Assembly (NCBI GenBank): GCA_002105175.1 | Contig: MCGE01000005.1 | Location: 992,001 to 1,056,000, forward strand | DNA from: Absidia repens | Lineage: Eukaryota > Mucoromycota > Mucoromycetes > Mucorales > Cunninghamellaceae | DNA length: 64,000 nucleotides | Reading direction: 5' to 3' | Part shown: positions 1-13,035 of the stretch, one piece after another | Position numbering within the stretch: position 1 is the stretch's first letter | How the letters are laid out: every line of letters starts with the position of its first letter | Notes under the pieces: generated by a model | What the model was told of the DNA's origin: nothing | The model's database searches: none | Seen by the model: the letters and a program-made list of their open reading frames with translations, nothing else | Position numbers and translations under genes: made by a program

Positions 1-544
1 AATATTCCCCCCCTCAAAAAAAGAGCTATTGGGTGTCATGTAAAGTGAGAGGGAGGGGAGAAGCTGTTGAAGCGTGGGTTTTGCTGAAATTAGATACTCC
101 CTGCCATTTTTCACCTTGGTGAGCAATCAAAAGACTCAGCTTAAAGACTTCATTTCTTGGTTTTTATTATGCCATACGCAGCAAAAAATAAACAAACTGG
201 ATATATAGAGTATGTTAAGTCTAAATAGAGGTTACGCTAGTGGTGCGACCAAGATTTCCAAATATGAGTGACAGAGCAGGCACAAGACTGCATTTCATAT
301 TAATTGACTTTGAGAACTGTCAATTTTTCGATAGATCCCAGTCCGTGAGTCAAATAGCCATAGATAAGGTAGAAAGTAGTGAAAAATGTTATGGTGAGGG
401 CTACACACATAAATCAAACTAGATTTATTATACGATTGGTCGAGCAGGAATGTGCTTATCTTTGATAGTGCGCGAACTAAACTACCACTAGTTCCTGGAT
501 CTTTAGGGTTAAAGCAGTCATAATACTTGAACTAGAAAGTAAAT

Positions 545-1515
545 GTATAATGGATTACTCAAAAACAGCTATAGTAGCAATATTTCTTTCTATTTGATGG
601 GTCAAAATATGAGTAATAAAAAGGACATATTTATTGAAGTATATTGGTGGATACTAAAACTAAAGACGAGGGTTCATTGTAGCAAGGGCTTTAATAAAAG
701 GATCTATTGGAGGAAGCATGAGGGAAATGAATTGAGATTTGAAGAATGATCACCACTAATCTAGAGGGACAATTGTAAAGCGGGAGCTAATATTTGCATA
801 ACGCAATGCACGGAAAAGACTAACGGGACCTAGTCGACAGCTGTTATTGAAGCACAACCCTGGTTAATCAAAAGGAGCGATGGTAGGAAAAACAATGATC
901 TATTGCACAAGACATAAGTGAAACTAAAGGATCATTTTTCATTGAAGCAAGTAAAGAGAGACACATTTTATTCAACTATAGATACAATTATGTACAAACT
1001 AGCAAAAAACTTAGCTAATGGAGGCTCCAAAAAGCCAACTAAAGGTGGTCCAAAATCCTAGATCCAAAATGAAAGGGTTTCCCCATGCATCTTGTAATCC
1101 CTGAGCTGAAAATGCTTCTAAACTAGTCCTGACACTAATCTAAGTCTAAAATAATCCCATAGAAGTTGAATGGTGAAGAAAAAAAAAATGAAAAGAAAGA
1201 GAGAGAAAAAAAAAAAAATTGGGCGTAAATAAAAAAGGGCCTCATAAAAATTCACGTGTGCGGTATTTGAATTATTTTTTTTTCACAGCGAATAACACCA
1301 CACAAATACGATATCGTCAACATAATGATTCTCTTCTCATGACCTTAACCTTCACCATTCAATATTTCCCACATGGTTGTTCTATTATACATACCCAATA
1401 CGATTCAACGCTGGTAACATGTTGTTTTTTTCTCCTGATGCCTTTGCAGGAAAGACGGAGCAGCTTGGCTTCGTTTAATGTATCATCCGTCACTGTAGAA
1501 CAGTTTCTCACATGT
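545..1515 (-). repeat. Dispersed 1.1-kb element, copy A
   Basis: Non-coding copy of the repeat family that also occurs near 18.2, 27.7, 32.1 and 60.5 kb. Read on the minus strand it shows, in order, an upstream module, CACGTG at about 1253-1258, a pyrimidine-rich tract, the conserved core (1055-1103, containing GGGATTACAAGATGCATGGG), a small hairpin (1023-1036) and a TGAATAAAAT end near 966-976. A downstream module then ends in a second AATAAA-like box near 630. No ORF is conserved between copies, so I read it as a non-autonomous mobile element or a transcribed non-coding unit. Both ends are approximate. Confidence 0.75.
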
Positions 1516-1621
1516 TGTATAATATATTAGTCTATTTAATAGCATTATTTTATTTAGGGTTGTATTTACTCCACAACACGACACATACACCTTACACCTT
1601 CATGATATTCCCTTCCCCTCA

Positions 1622-1725
1622 ATCGCCTTATCTTTAGATATGTATAGTATTATCATTAGATTAATATAATTTAATTGGCGTAGTTTGTATATACATCTGA
1701 ATAAAATATGTCTTGGCTTTGCTTT
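1622..1725 (+). repeat. Partial 3'-end-like fragment of the dispersed element
   Basis: A plus-strand segment resembling the element's 3' end: CTTATCTTTAG, then AGTTTGT, then ACATCTGAATAAAATATGTC. It faces away from copy A and may be that copy's opposite terminal arm, by analogy with the clear inverted arms of the copy at 60.5 kb. The match is weak outside the last 30 bases. Confidence 0.4.
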
Positions 1726-1865
1726 CACATTGTCTCGTTGAATGGGTATACAGATACTGTACAGTACTCGTGGATGTAGGCAAGAAAAAAGGCTAATATG
1801 TTTGTGTCAGAAAAAGGCTACATATGAGCTAACTCCGATCGATCATCGTGTTCAACGCTTCTCAT

Positions 1866-1908
1866 TGTACATACTGTACTGTACTGTACTGTACTGTATA
1901 GTACTGTT
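1866..1908. repeat. TACTG pentamer microsatellite
   Basis: About six tandem TACTG units, slightly interrupted, within the gene-free first 2.6 kb. The same TACTGTAC string occurs singly in the downstream module of the dispersed element near 27.9 kb, so this tract may have grown from an old element copy. Confidence 0.7.
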
Positions 1909-2655
1909 TTTTGAAATATAGGGCGAGAGCATTTCTTGATTGATTTCAGAGAATGACCATGATGTACGCAATAGAAAAGTATAACGAATGAGACACTAAA
2001 AAAAGAGCAGTGAAAGGCACATAGAAAAATGAACAGTGAATGAAGTACTCTGGAAGGTAGTTAGTTTAACAGCGTAACTTCACTTGATTTTTTTCGTGAA
2101 TGCCTTGTTGTTGCAATTCCTGGATCCTTCAACGAAAACGTACCAACTTCAACACCACAGATGCTTTTATTATAATAGCAAAAACCCTAAGAAACCGCGC
2201 ATATTTTCTCCTTTTTATCTATTACTATCATACCAATTGGTTAAACGTTTAATGTCATAACATAATATTCTTGGCATTTTCCGTGAGACTTGGGGTTTTT
2301 TGACGACCTTCAAGTCAAATTCAGGCTACTAGAACAATGAAAATGTAGTACAGTGGTCCCAGAAACATATATAGCCTCAGTAATTCAGAATGAAGTTTTT
2401 GTGCGTGTTTTTCTGGATTTTCCTTTTATGCTTTATCATTTTGGTGTGTAGTTTATTTTGGATTTTTTTGATTCTAATTTAGGCAGTCAATTTCCGCATT
2501 GGCGGATTTTTATTTCCCAGGTCGATTTTTTTTTTCAGGAGTCCTTCGTTTTTCTTTTGAGTCTCGTCTCTCTTTTTATCTTCTACACAAAAAAATATAT
2601 TAAATGCGTGATATCTAGTACAACAAGCAATCAATCCCATCATCAATCTTTAGAG

Positions 2656-5600
2656 ATGGGCCAACAGTAGGTACGTATAATGAATTAGTTGAAATATACT
2701 ACTACTACCTAACTACTTTATAAAACTCACCGTTCTTTAATCAACTAGGGATCACGATACGAAAAATACTGCCAAGTCTGCCAATATTACTGTCAAGGTA
2801 AACACTCAATCATCAAAAGGTTTATCTAACGCTGGTAATTAACACAACTCTTATTTGTTAAAGGGGTGGTATCCTGAGCCTAGTTGCAGTAGGCTTCCGA
2901 CCTTATTTATATGGTTGCTATTGGAAATTGAATGGTAAGCTACTTATGAAAAATGTAGGCTATTTTTATCATTGGCCAAAAATAAAAATTACAAATTCCT
3001 TGCATGCACGCATTTTTCTAAAAACACCATTCTCTTCCTTCTCTCAAATGTATTTGAATAGTGCTGCATCACCCTGTTCTGATCCTGCATTTAGGCAAGC
3101 GCAAAATGTTCAAGACGGCCATCGCTCTCTGCCTTCGATTCCTGAAGATTTGGTGCAACCTTTACGTGATGCCTTGCCGAAAATAGATGAAGCATTATTG
3201 TCCAGTGTACCTGCGGAAGCGCTTCCCTTGTGTCAGCAATTGTTTAGTACATGGTTATCAACAAGTGCATCCGTTGCTGGTATTCCACCTCCTCCAAGAG
3301 CTCAAACAACAATGAATATCGCATCTCTGTGTCAACTACCATCACCTATTCTATCAAAAAAACAACAATGTCATCATCAGCAGCAAGGAAAGACCTATAG
3401 GGATCAGGACCATGGTCAACGGCAACTCCGAAAGCAGTTTGTCGAAACATCAGTATCACTCAATACCAAACTTACTTCACCAAAACAATGCCGGAAAAGT
3501 CAATCAACAAGCCGTCTCTCATCATGGTTTTCTTGGTCGCTTCCAAAGAGAAAAAATGCTTCTGTGGCTCCTATGGTCGCTCGTCCAAAAACATCCGCCT
3601 ACCAGAATATTTCCGATGCGTCACCTGTCAATGCAACGACAACTCCATTTCAGGCAAAATCGTCAACTTCTACTATGTCAGCCAGCATAACACCTCGCCT
3701 AGATTTGTCTCAACCTCAACCTCACGATTCGTATATTATACAAAAACAGCTACCTCAAACGCCTTCGCAGTCTCAGAAATCGACGCGGCCCCCACCACCG
3801 CTACCTCAACGATCGCAATCGCAATCACATCAGGCTCACAAATCTTATCAGCAAATCCATCACCTCAGTCAATCATCTTGCCTCCCTACTAATCAGTCTA
3901 TCCATCAACAAAGTACGCGGCAATCGAATCACTCATTCGGTTTATCACCATCCTTATCGTCTTCCTCATCCACAACAACATCGACATCAGCAACATTTTT
4001 ATCAAGAACGAACGATGGTGGCTCAGGTAGTTATAGACGAAGTGTCTCATTTATGCTGTCCAAATTTGGCACCAAGGTACGAAAAGTGATCCACAGTAAA
4101 AGCCAACGTATTTATCCTCAATCCAAACCCACCAACGCTACTTCCAAGATGCCCTTCACTAGCCTATCTCAAATCAATCTACCTGAACTACATAACCTTC
4201 CACCATCAGCACTATCAACATCTCAGAAGCGCTCTCTGCAAAACATACCTGCGACCATTAGTTCTCCTTCAATGTCAAGCTCCAGTAAACTGAAAACAAG
4301 TGTCTCTGTGGGTACAATGATCTACAACAATACGATTGCGATGGAAAAGAAATCGGATGGTGCTCCTATCTCACCCAAAAACGGCAATGGCTCTGTGCAA
4401 GTCAACAACAACGAATCTGATAGCATCCACCTCTCGTTATTACTCGATCACCAAACTCACCTTCAACAGCAGCAAAGTCCGTCAGTCAACAGTTGGAAAG
4501 AAGTAACGTACGACCTAGGGCAATCATCACCAGCAATAAACCAGCAACAAACAACAACAACGCCTATCACCACCACATCGACTCAACTAATCATGCAACA
4601 ACCTCTATCACCGACAGTACCACGAGGATGTCTTTTGTCCCACAACGATTACAGTGACTACAGCGAATACGACAGTGCAAATGACACAGAGGATGATGAC
4701 GACGATCAACATCGAAATATTAGCCTTGCCGGCAACACAACATCGACCGAGGAATACAGAAGCCGCACGCATGACGATGGAAACGAAGATAGTGATCCCA
4801 CCAACTTGAAAACGCCGTGGAGCCCACCTGAATCTCTGGTAAGACGCACTCTACGGTCAAGCAAAACGGATACAAACATGAAGCATAAAGTATCGGTGCC
4901 ATTTATCAAAATGGGACTTGGAAGGAAAAGTGTGGATGTCGATGACCAAGCGCAATACACCACTCGCTCCATCTCTTCTACATCATTTACTTTACAATGG
5001 CAAGAAAAATTCCATGACCAGCAACAGCCTCGCGAACGTATTGCTAGCACTTTGAAAAGGTAAAAAAAAAAAAAATGGATGGTGGTGGTTGCGAAATCTG
5101 GGCATTTGATCAACGAAACCTTTTTTTTTTTTTTTGTGCAGTGTCTCTTTGGCCCTCTATGACATTGTGCGACATAACCATGCATATCAGCAATTCACCT
5201 CAGACACTGCCTATGTTGCTCATCCTGATTTGAATCCCGGAGAAGATACAAGGGAGCTTTTTTCAACTGTCCCCATGACTCACTGGCGGGATATTTTTGA
5301 CCAAATTGCATATATATTTGAAAATGGCGTTGTAAGTATATGTAATCCCTCCTTTTCCCTACTCCAATGACACCAAATATTCATTAACTCATTTTTTTTA
5401 TCCACTCTTCAATATCTAGCTAACTGCTGAACACGCCATCATTACCGTGATATATATTGAACGTATGTTGGAAAACTCAAAGCAGCATCTCTGTGAAGCG
5501 AATTGGCGACTGATTGTCTTGGCTGGCTTGATTACTTCTGTCAAAGTATGGGACGATTGTGCTGTTCACAATATGGATTTTCTTCAAATCTTCCCAGAAT

Positions 5601-5807
5601 TGGACATTAAACACATGTGAGTTCTTTTATTTTATTCAGATGGTGGAAAATAAATAATCATACTCTTTTTTTTTTTTTTTTTTTTTTTTGCAATTTTGAA
5701 AATATAGAAATCTGATCGAACGACGCTTTTTGGAGCATATCGACTGGGATGTCTCTGTTAGATGCTCCTTATTTGCTAGTACTTATTTTGAATTACAGGA
5801 ACAATGA
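2656..5807 (+). CDS. Cyclin-Y-like protein
   Basis: Cyclin of the CCNY/PHO80-like group, expected to activate a PCTAIRE/PFTAIRE-type CDK at membranes (family knowledge). The C-terminal cyclin box is clear: TAEHAIITVIYIERML, then VKVWDDCAVHNMDF and IERRFLEHIDWDVSV. The VWDD signature is typical of cyclin Y. My model joins seven exons (2656-2666, 2749-2797, 2864-2934, 3062-5059, 5142-5331, 5420-5616, 5708-5807), stays in frame throughout and gives 871 residues. The first exon is only 11 bases and encodes MGQQ, a possible N-myristoylation site as in animal cyclin Y. The large fourth exon is Ser/Gln/Thr/Pro-rich and probably disordered, making the protein far longer than the roughly 340-residue animal homologue. 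The first three small exons are inferred from splice signals. If they are wrong, translation starts inside exon 4. Confidence 0.85.
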
Positions 5808-6264
5808 TAGATTTTTAGTGTATGTAATCCCCTCTTCCTCCACAACTCCTTTCACCCCTATCACATCTTCGCTTCATATTAGGATAGAAAATGATCGAAT
5901 TGGAAAAACAACCAATATAATAATAAAACCCTATTATATACCCTGTCCATTTATCAATATCGTGCAAATGCTACGAATATCATTATTTATTTATTTATTT
6001 TTCTACTGACCATATGCATACACCTCACTCCACTATCTCATACGCAATCCCAAAATAAGATTCCTGTGACCCATCATTCTACCCCAATAAAAATACAGGT
6101 TCTTTTTATTTATTTATTTGCCTTGTACAATTTTTGTAGTGATGATCTTTATTAATTAAGTAACAATTGAAGGAAGCTATACATATCTATAAAAGCGGGG
6201 GGGGGATAATAAATCTATTATACTAAAAAAAAAAAATACCAAATAAAATGAAAAACTAGCTAAA
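5808..6264. other. Convergent 3' intergenic region
   Basis: Space between the 3' ends of the cyclin-Y-like gene (+) and the transporter (-). It has several AATAAA-like signals and short A and T tracts. I see no gene. Confidence 0.6.
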
Positions 6265-7386
6265 CTATCGAGATCGCATGATCATGACCCCACGTACAGC
6301 ACCGCAAATTGCACTCGCCAGCAAAGTACTGCCAACAAAGTATGTGATATCGTGCCATCCACTGGAGATTGCTGAAGCTGATGTCAAAAACATGGATCCT
6401 AGAGGTGTTCCAACAACATTTCCAATTCCACGGAGAAGCATAAATGCACCTACAATACATAGAATCAAGTTAGTTGTAATAATCTCTGCTTTTCCATCCT
6501 ACCCCTCTCCTTCCTCAGTTTTTTTTTTTTTTGCTTTTTCTATATTGGTTTCTTACCATTAATAAGAATGAATTGACGAGGATCAGCTTCTGCCACATCA
6601 TATATCATCGAGGGGAAACATGTCGTAAAACCTGCGCCGAAGATACCGAAGACAACAATATAAGCGATCAAAATACCCAATGAGTTCCCAGCAAATCCCC
6701 ATAAGAAGAACGTGCTGATAGACGCAACTGCCGAAGAAACAACAATTGCCGTCCAGTAACCATATCGATCACATATATATCCCAAAGATAATTGACCAAT
6801 AATAGTCATGGCGTTCAAGATTGAGACAAGCGTCGTGGAAGTTTGATCAGACACACCAATATAAAGAGCGTATGCTATATAAAGAAGGAAGTTGGAATGA
6901 GTGCTAGATCTACCATATACTCTTTTGTCAGCAGAACATTCATTACGCCCACTTACGTTGAATAAAAAGATTTGGAATAAAGTAGGCACATCCTTGGAAT
7001 AAAACACAGCTGGCCAAAACCATAAACTTTTTTGTGGCGACAAATTTGAAGTCTTTTCGAGACAGGTTCAATTTTTTTGGGGTCGTGGCATCCGGAGCAT
7101 AACGAGGACGAATGACAATACAGGAGCCTAAACAGAGAACCAATACAAACAAAGCCATGATACGGAGAGTCCACCGAAATCCAATAGCATTGAGCCCCTT
7201 TTCTACAACAATAGGACATATCAACCCAAAAATCCCAGCACCGGCAAAAATGACACCAGTCGCCACCCCACGATATTTGAACCAGTACATCGGCACAAAG
7301 GTCATAAAACTGTTGTAAACTATATATATATATATAGAAGTATATAAATGATATAAAATTAGTCGATCATCATAATGACCTAGCGA

Positions 7387-7421
<35 letters not shown>

Positions 7422-8281
7422 AGTTACCAAACGATCCACCTAAACCAAGCACAAATCCTTGCGTAAGGGCCAAGTGCCATACTTGTGTTGCAAAGCTTGC
7501 TGCCACCAAACCTGCCACCATGATCAAAGAGCCAGCATACATCATTGTTTTCAAAGCAAATCGTCCACCCAAGACACCTACCAATGCACCCTACAATGAG
7601 GAAAAAAAAATCAGCGTGGAAAAATTAGGAAGATAACCGAGCCCATTGCTTACCCCAATATAAGCCAAAGACGTTGTTAAAGTACCAACAATTGCAAGTT
7701 CAGTAATACTAGCGTTCTTGAATTCAGGTAGTTGTTGATAATGCTACCATTAGTGTGTGAGAAAGAAAAATATAAATCAGTGTTCCGTACTATAATCAGT
7801 CTTATTACTACCATACCTGCTGCATAACCGAGTAAGAAAAAGGAATCCCCCAGACAACACCTATAATGACAAAAAAAAAAAAAAAAAGTTAAAACGAGGA
7901 CCAATAGAACTTGGAATCAATCTATCAAATCTGTCTTTGCCTACCTTCAATACAAAATCCAGAGATCAACACCAAGTATGCATTGAGACCTCCATCGACA
8001 CGAGGAAGACTGAATTCCTGAGTTCCCGATGCTTGAACATGAGTAGCCGAGTCAACTTCGCTTGGAGCTGTGGTGGTAGCACCGGATACATCGTATGTGC
8101 TATGATCACTGTCACTGTCGCTGTCACTGTTGGTATCTTTGCTGTCAATGTTCTTCGTCAAATGAGTGTGATTTGTTGTCTGACTTGTTCCAACCATGGT
8201 GTCAGACGTCAAATGAGGCCGAATCGATGGCCGGCGTTCTTTCAAGTAGCTAAGTGTAATATCTTCTTCCTTTGGACTCAT
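6265..8281 (-). CDS. MFS transporter, monocarboxylate (MCT/MCH) type
   Basis: Twelve-helix major facilitator of the fungal monocarboxylate-porter-like family, in the plasma membrane or vacuole. Substrates in this family range from monocarboxylates to riboflavin and cannot be told from sequence. Seven exons (8281-7945, 7860-7817, 7743-7654, 7590-7428, 7319-6957, 6874-6557, 6449-6265) give 499 residues in frame. About 105 hydrophilic residues with an SDSDSDSD stretch come first. Helix 1 follows (DGGLNAYLVLISGFC, then VVWGIPFSYSVMQQ), then MVGVLGGRFALK and GLGGSF in the first half and GYICDRYGYW after the central loop. The fourth intron carries a 32-base homopolymer just inside its donor. A GCGGGGATTAAA box preceded by an A-tract lies about 155 bp upstream of the start. 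Confidence 0.9.
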
Positions 8282-8918
8282 GGCATAAACAAGTATATAA
8301 CTCTTTCACCAAAAAAAAAAAAAAAAAAAATGATAATAAGCAAAGGAAGAATGAAAAAAAAACAAGAAGAGGGGGATTAAATATTGAACGTCAAAAGGTT
8401 TCAAGGAAAACCCATTCAGGTTCATTTTTTAATCCCCGCATTTTTTTTTTCTGTTGAATGGCCCGAATCAACGGATCAGTAAAGATGGTGGGAAAAATTT
8501 CTGTGACCTTAAATGTTTTTGGCAAATTCGATTTACATTCTTTTTTTAAGGTTCGATCCAAATCGAGTTTCAAAGCATGGCAAAAGAATGTATTACCCTA
8601 CACCAGTAAGTTTATCATTCATCTAGATCAAGCACGAACCACGAGAAATACAGTAAAAACGAAAAAAAAAATCACCCAATCCCTTCCGCATTGAAGATCA
8701 ATGTAAAATTAGTCATACAACAATTGACATATATAGTAATCCAAATTGACCTAAGGCACCTACATTCACCCCATATCTCGATATGAGTCATGACTGCAGT
8801 ATCAATTGCAAAAAAGCAACCTACTCTCATATCACATCCCACGAACACACATTTATATAGAGTAACAAAAGACAAATATAACAAAAAAAAAAAAAAGATA
8901 ACAGAAATAATGGATTTT
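8282..8918. other. Intergenic, promoter of the MFS gene
   Basis: Lies between two minus-strand genes. The part near 8282-8460 holds A/T tracts and a GCGGGGATT box (minus strand, about 8433-8445) facing the transporter start. The part near 8700-8918 is the AT-rich 3' flank of the next gene. No supported ORF. Confidence 0.55.
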
Positions 8919-11900
8919 TTATTCATAATAAAATATTTTGTAAAGGGTATCTGAAGTTAATTTTCGAATTTGATGAATCCCGTTGATTTGTTCAGAGTAA
9001 TCGTACCTAAAAAGGAAAAAACACTTTGGTCTATGGAAGCTGTCCCCGCTTTTCTTCTCACGCATAAAAAATACCATACCTGAGTAGGAGTTCATCGGCC
9101 AAACGAATATACAGCTTTGATTCATTTTCATCCATAGTTGTTAGTTCTGCTTTTTTACATTTGCGTTCATCATTGAAGTGAGGCCATCGTCCGTGCCATT
9201 TTTGAATGATACTTGACGGTAGTCCAACGTATTCATATGCCTGTTTAGGAAAGATCTATATAATAAAATAGGTTGGTTTAAGGAGGAATGAATGTTTCTT
9301 TTTTTTTTTTGGTTTTGCAAACTACACTATATACTTACACTTAAAATCAAAATAGGGAGCAGGAGTGTAAAGAAGTTGATATCATCTTTATGGATGATTC
9401 CTCGACGGATCATTTCAAACAAACTAAAATAGATTTAGGAATAAAACAGAAAAAATAATAATAATCAGATCTGAGCCAGATATTCACATGTTTATTGAGT
9501 ATGGCTTACCTTTTTTGATTTTCCATGATGTCCGTACACTTTGTTATGATCGCCAGCATCAGTGATTTGCGTTGAGTTATAGTGTGAGCCAGCATTTGCC
9601 AAACATGAATGAATATCGATTCGCTGGGAGTATTGTAATACTTGTTGATCAATAGGGGAATGATTTTTTCCAGAATAGCCGAGTCCACTTTGCTACTCCA
9701 CAGTTGAATAGGCCACAGTAGTTCAATTTCCATATTTCCTAATTCTAAAAGAAATAGATAAATAAAAACGAACCAGGCATTCTTATCTTCATCACACTAT
9801 ATCTTATGTATCCTCTTAACTATTTTACCTTCGTTGCCTAAAAGTATCCCATCATCTTCTGTACCCTTCCACTGTCGTCATAGATGTGATATATATCATC
9901 AGGCGTAGCACATTTTGTCATCGCCATGCATATGAATGTAGTCTGGTGTCGTCGAGTCCGTAAAAATTCCCTGATGATAGATATAAATATATACATGTCA
10001 ATCTACCGTTTCATTATTTACCATTGTGCATAGCTCGCTTTTGTTTACCTGACTAGATCAATATACACCAATACGCTATCACCACACCAAGAGTCCTCCA
10101 GTAAAGTTTTCGCGATCAATCCTTTTGCCACATGATTTGTCCGTTCATTATCCGCCGTCACTAATTTCTTTATCAAAGAAAGGAGAAGAACCGATTTCCC
10201 TGTATATAATGATGAGATATTGTCTTTCGATACCAAACTTGTCCAGTACCACTTACGAATAAAAGGTAGACAACGGAGCAAAAGTTCACAACTTTTATTG
10301 CTCATAAATACACGATTCATCAATTCTTCGGCCAATGGTTCACTAACGATAAACATGAAAAAAAAAAGAAAGTGAGTGTTCGGGTTCAGCAAGTATGAGT
10401 GCCATGATAAAACGTACAAAATGGAGCAAGTCGATGAACAGGATTTCGATTCCTTACTGATAAGCGCATCCAGGATATCACAGCTGAGTTTGGAAGTAGC
10501 TTGATCTTGGTGTCCAATGGTTGCACCACTTTCCCACCAGTTGTCTGGTTGTATTTTTGATACCAACAAATGAATAGCGTCGTGTGAGAGAGGCAAGAAA
10601 CAATCTGCCAAAGTTAATACGTCTAATTCACCACCATCACCACTGGCATCCCATGGAAAATTGAGAACGATGGAAAACACAGGCAAAGGTATATGACAAG
10701 GGAGATATAAATGTGGAACCGTGGCCATAATGATCGGAATCATTGTTTGATTAAGTTCAGTCCATGGATCAGGCATAGGATAGCATTCAATCTAAGATAA
10801 CTCCCCGCCACAGGAAAAAGTGATTTGATAAGTGAACTGGCCGTTTTGATTTCTTTCACCCCCCTCCTTTTTTTTTGTTTACCATGGAGCGGCAATACAC
10901 TCTAGCATGTTCTTGTAAATTTTGCTCGTCGTCAGTCAAGCCAGAAGGGGACGATTTGGCGTTTTGATGTTCAATCCAATGGCCATTTTGCCGTAAAGCC
11001 AGCATCAGCATCTTGAGATAGCTTGACAAATTTGGTTCCAGGCACTTATCCTACATATAATACGATAACAGAAATTGAGTCACAGAGTGAAATATAAACG
11101 ATTTTTCTTTTTGTTACCTCTAGTTTCCAAATAAAACTCATCTTCTTGGTAGGATTTTTTGATAAAATTTGTGATGAGACTAATACCTTGGATAACCAGC
11201 ACCAGCTTTTCCGAATTTGGCGACATCTGTCTAAGAAATCCGGTTAACCATTGAGTCGAAAGTTCGCACTTTTGTTTTCCCTCGAATATATATATATATG
11301 TATGATCACTTACCTAAGCGACCCTCGAGCAACACATGATGCGCCTGTGTCATAAAAACATGCAATTCCCGCCACGCACCATTGGTAATCAGATCCGTCG
11401 GTTGTTGCCACTGTTGTATATACATAGTGAAAACAGTATGTTTTGAATGAGATTCATAAGCACTAATATTTCATATGATTTTTCATTGATTTACATACCT
11501 TTTCCACCATCACCAACAATGAATCTAGACGCAGCCATACATCTTGAATCAACTTTAGCCTCTCACCATCCACTTGATCCTTCGTTTCATCTTCTAGCAC
11601 CGATATCTTGGCGTTCGATGTGGACTCCTTGCCATGTTCTTGATCCATGATTATAGCCACAGGTGATAAACAGATGTCCACCATGAAGACGGAAATCGTC
11701 AAAAGGGTATCATAGGCTGTGCATGCCAGTAAAGTTGGTAATTCTCTAAATCAACCCCATCCCAAAATAAAGAACGTCAGATGGTGCCAAGATGATGGTT
11801 TTCCGTATTTTTTTTTCCCTACTGCCACCAACTTACCCATATTGTTTCAATACAGTCATCAAAGGGGAGAAATACCTAGTCATCATCATCACCACCTGTT

Positions 11901-12643
11901 CCATTTGATCCGATTGTTCCTTGTCATCACCATCATCATCGTTCTCTTTGAAAGGGTGCCATTGTTTGGTGATAAAAGACAATATCAGGGCCGACGAGAG
12001 TGCTCCGCGTTTGTCAGTGTGAGTCAATTCTTGTTCAATCCATTGCTGATATCGAGTTCGATGTGGAGACCATAGTGTCAGTCCTGCCAGTAATTGTAGA
12101 CTGTTGGAAATGGCTTCCTTACCATTTTTTGGTTTCAATACCTACACACACCCCGTCATGCCGTGTGCCCAATGAAAAGAGAATGAGTATATATACTGCA
12201 TGCCGACTTTTCTTTCCACTCACCTTGTCTTTCAGAGGATCGTATATATGCCGTAGGAAAAAATCGCTGGAGTGTTGCGTCAGATAAAGATCAAGGGAGT
12301 TCAGTGCAGTGTTTACTGGTGAACCTAGTGTAAATCACAAATTTATAAAGAGTATAGTTAATACATTTATTATTGTTTTCTATTTCCTTCTCCCTCTCTT
12401 ACCTGTAAGTGTCGACGGAAGCTTCTTTGGGGATCTCCAAGTTTGATTCATGCCAGTTGCGAGGACGTGTGTTTTGACGTGTAAGAGCATGTTGAGTGCT
12501 TTGCCCAAAGGTAAGATAGACTGTTGTTCATCGTTCGTCAGTTGGATTTCCAAAGGTGAAGCTTGAGGTTTGGCCGTGTTTACCAAAAATAGATTATCAT
12601 AACTATTTGGTTGTGCTGCTTCATTGAATAAAGAATCGGCCAT
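8919..12643 (-). CDS. Large helical protein, function unknown
   Basis: I do not recognise this gene. About a dozen exons on the minus strand join in a plausible frame, starting MADSLFNEAAQPN at 12643 and ending KIFYYE at 8919. The protein is roughly 800-900 residues, rich in amphipathic alpha-helical segments with many Leu, Trp and His (for example WSPHRTRYQQWIEQEL, LAEELMNRVFMSNKSCELLL and ALSLLIKKL-like stretches), and has no enzyme motif. This suggests an ARM/HEAT-like solenoid or scaffold. Exon borders are approximate. An upstream ORF (13035-12823) can be spliced in phase through a GT at about 12844 to an AG just before GTGATGGCC, so the true N-terminus may lie about 60 residues further upstream. 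A homology-profile search would be needed to name it. Confidence 0.6.
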
Positions 12644-12822
12644 CACCTTAATATTTTTAGAGGGAGGTGGGGGGGGGACAAAAAAAAAAAAAAGAAATTT
12701 CTCGAGACGGGAATTGTTAAAACCCAGATAAAAGCGGGAGTTGTAATACAATGCCCATAAAATAATAAAAACTGCTTCAATCAGAGAAAAGCGGTGCCTT
12801 GGTTTTACATACGAACACGCTA

Positions 12823-13035
12823 TTATTGGATGATGGAGGCGCACACTGTAGCTTCATGATAATTCAGGATGGGTTCCCACTTTTTTAAGATACGAATCCC
12901 ATATTTTTTTTTTAATAAAAACTCGACTCTTTGTTGCGTCTCGGATGAATCCGGTTCAGCCTTTTTATGAAATTGTTTGTCGTGTAAATCATGATGTTGG
13001 TTTGTGTGTGTCTTGTGATCATCATGTTTTGACAT
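12823..13035 (-). other. Possible upstream coding exon or small ORF
   Basis: An ORF of 70 codons starting MSKHDDHKTHTNQHHDLHD, His/Lys-rich and then basic and helical (RVEFLLKKKYGIRILKKW). Either it is the true first exon of the large gene downstream, joining in phase at ...NYHEAT to VMADSLF, or it is chance. The donor would be GTGTGC, which is unusual, but the acceptor is preceded by a good pyrimidine tract. Confidence 0.3.

Larger units (their letters stand above)
1..2655. other. Gene-free left end
   Basis: No ORF here looks like a protein. The stretch holds element copy A, a partial opposite-facing fragment, the TACTG microsatellite and AT-rich DNA. The last few hundred bases are presumably the promoter and 5' leader of the cyclin-Y-like gene. 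Confidence 0.6.

Noticed and set aside
1219..1530. Plus-strand ORF of 103 codons
   Set aside because: It lies across the repeat element, begins in a homopolymer, has no conserved composition, and is not shared by the other four copies.
8548..8575. Possible tRNA B-box (GGTTCGATCC)
   Set aside because: No A-box at the right distance and no cloverleaf arms around it.
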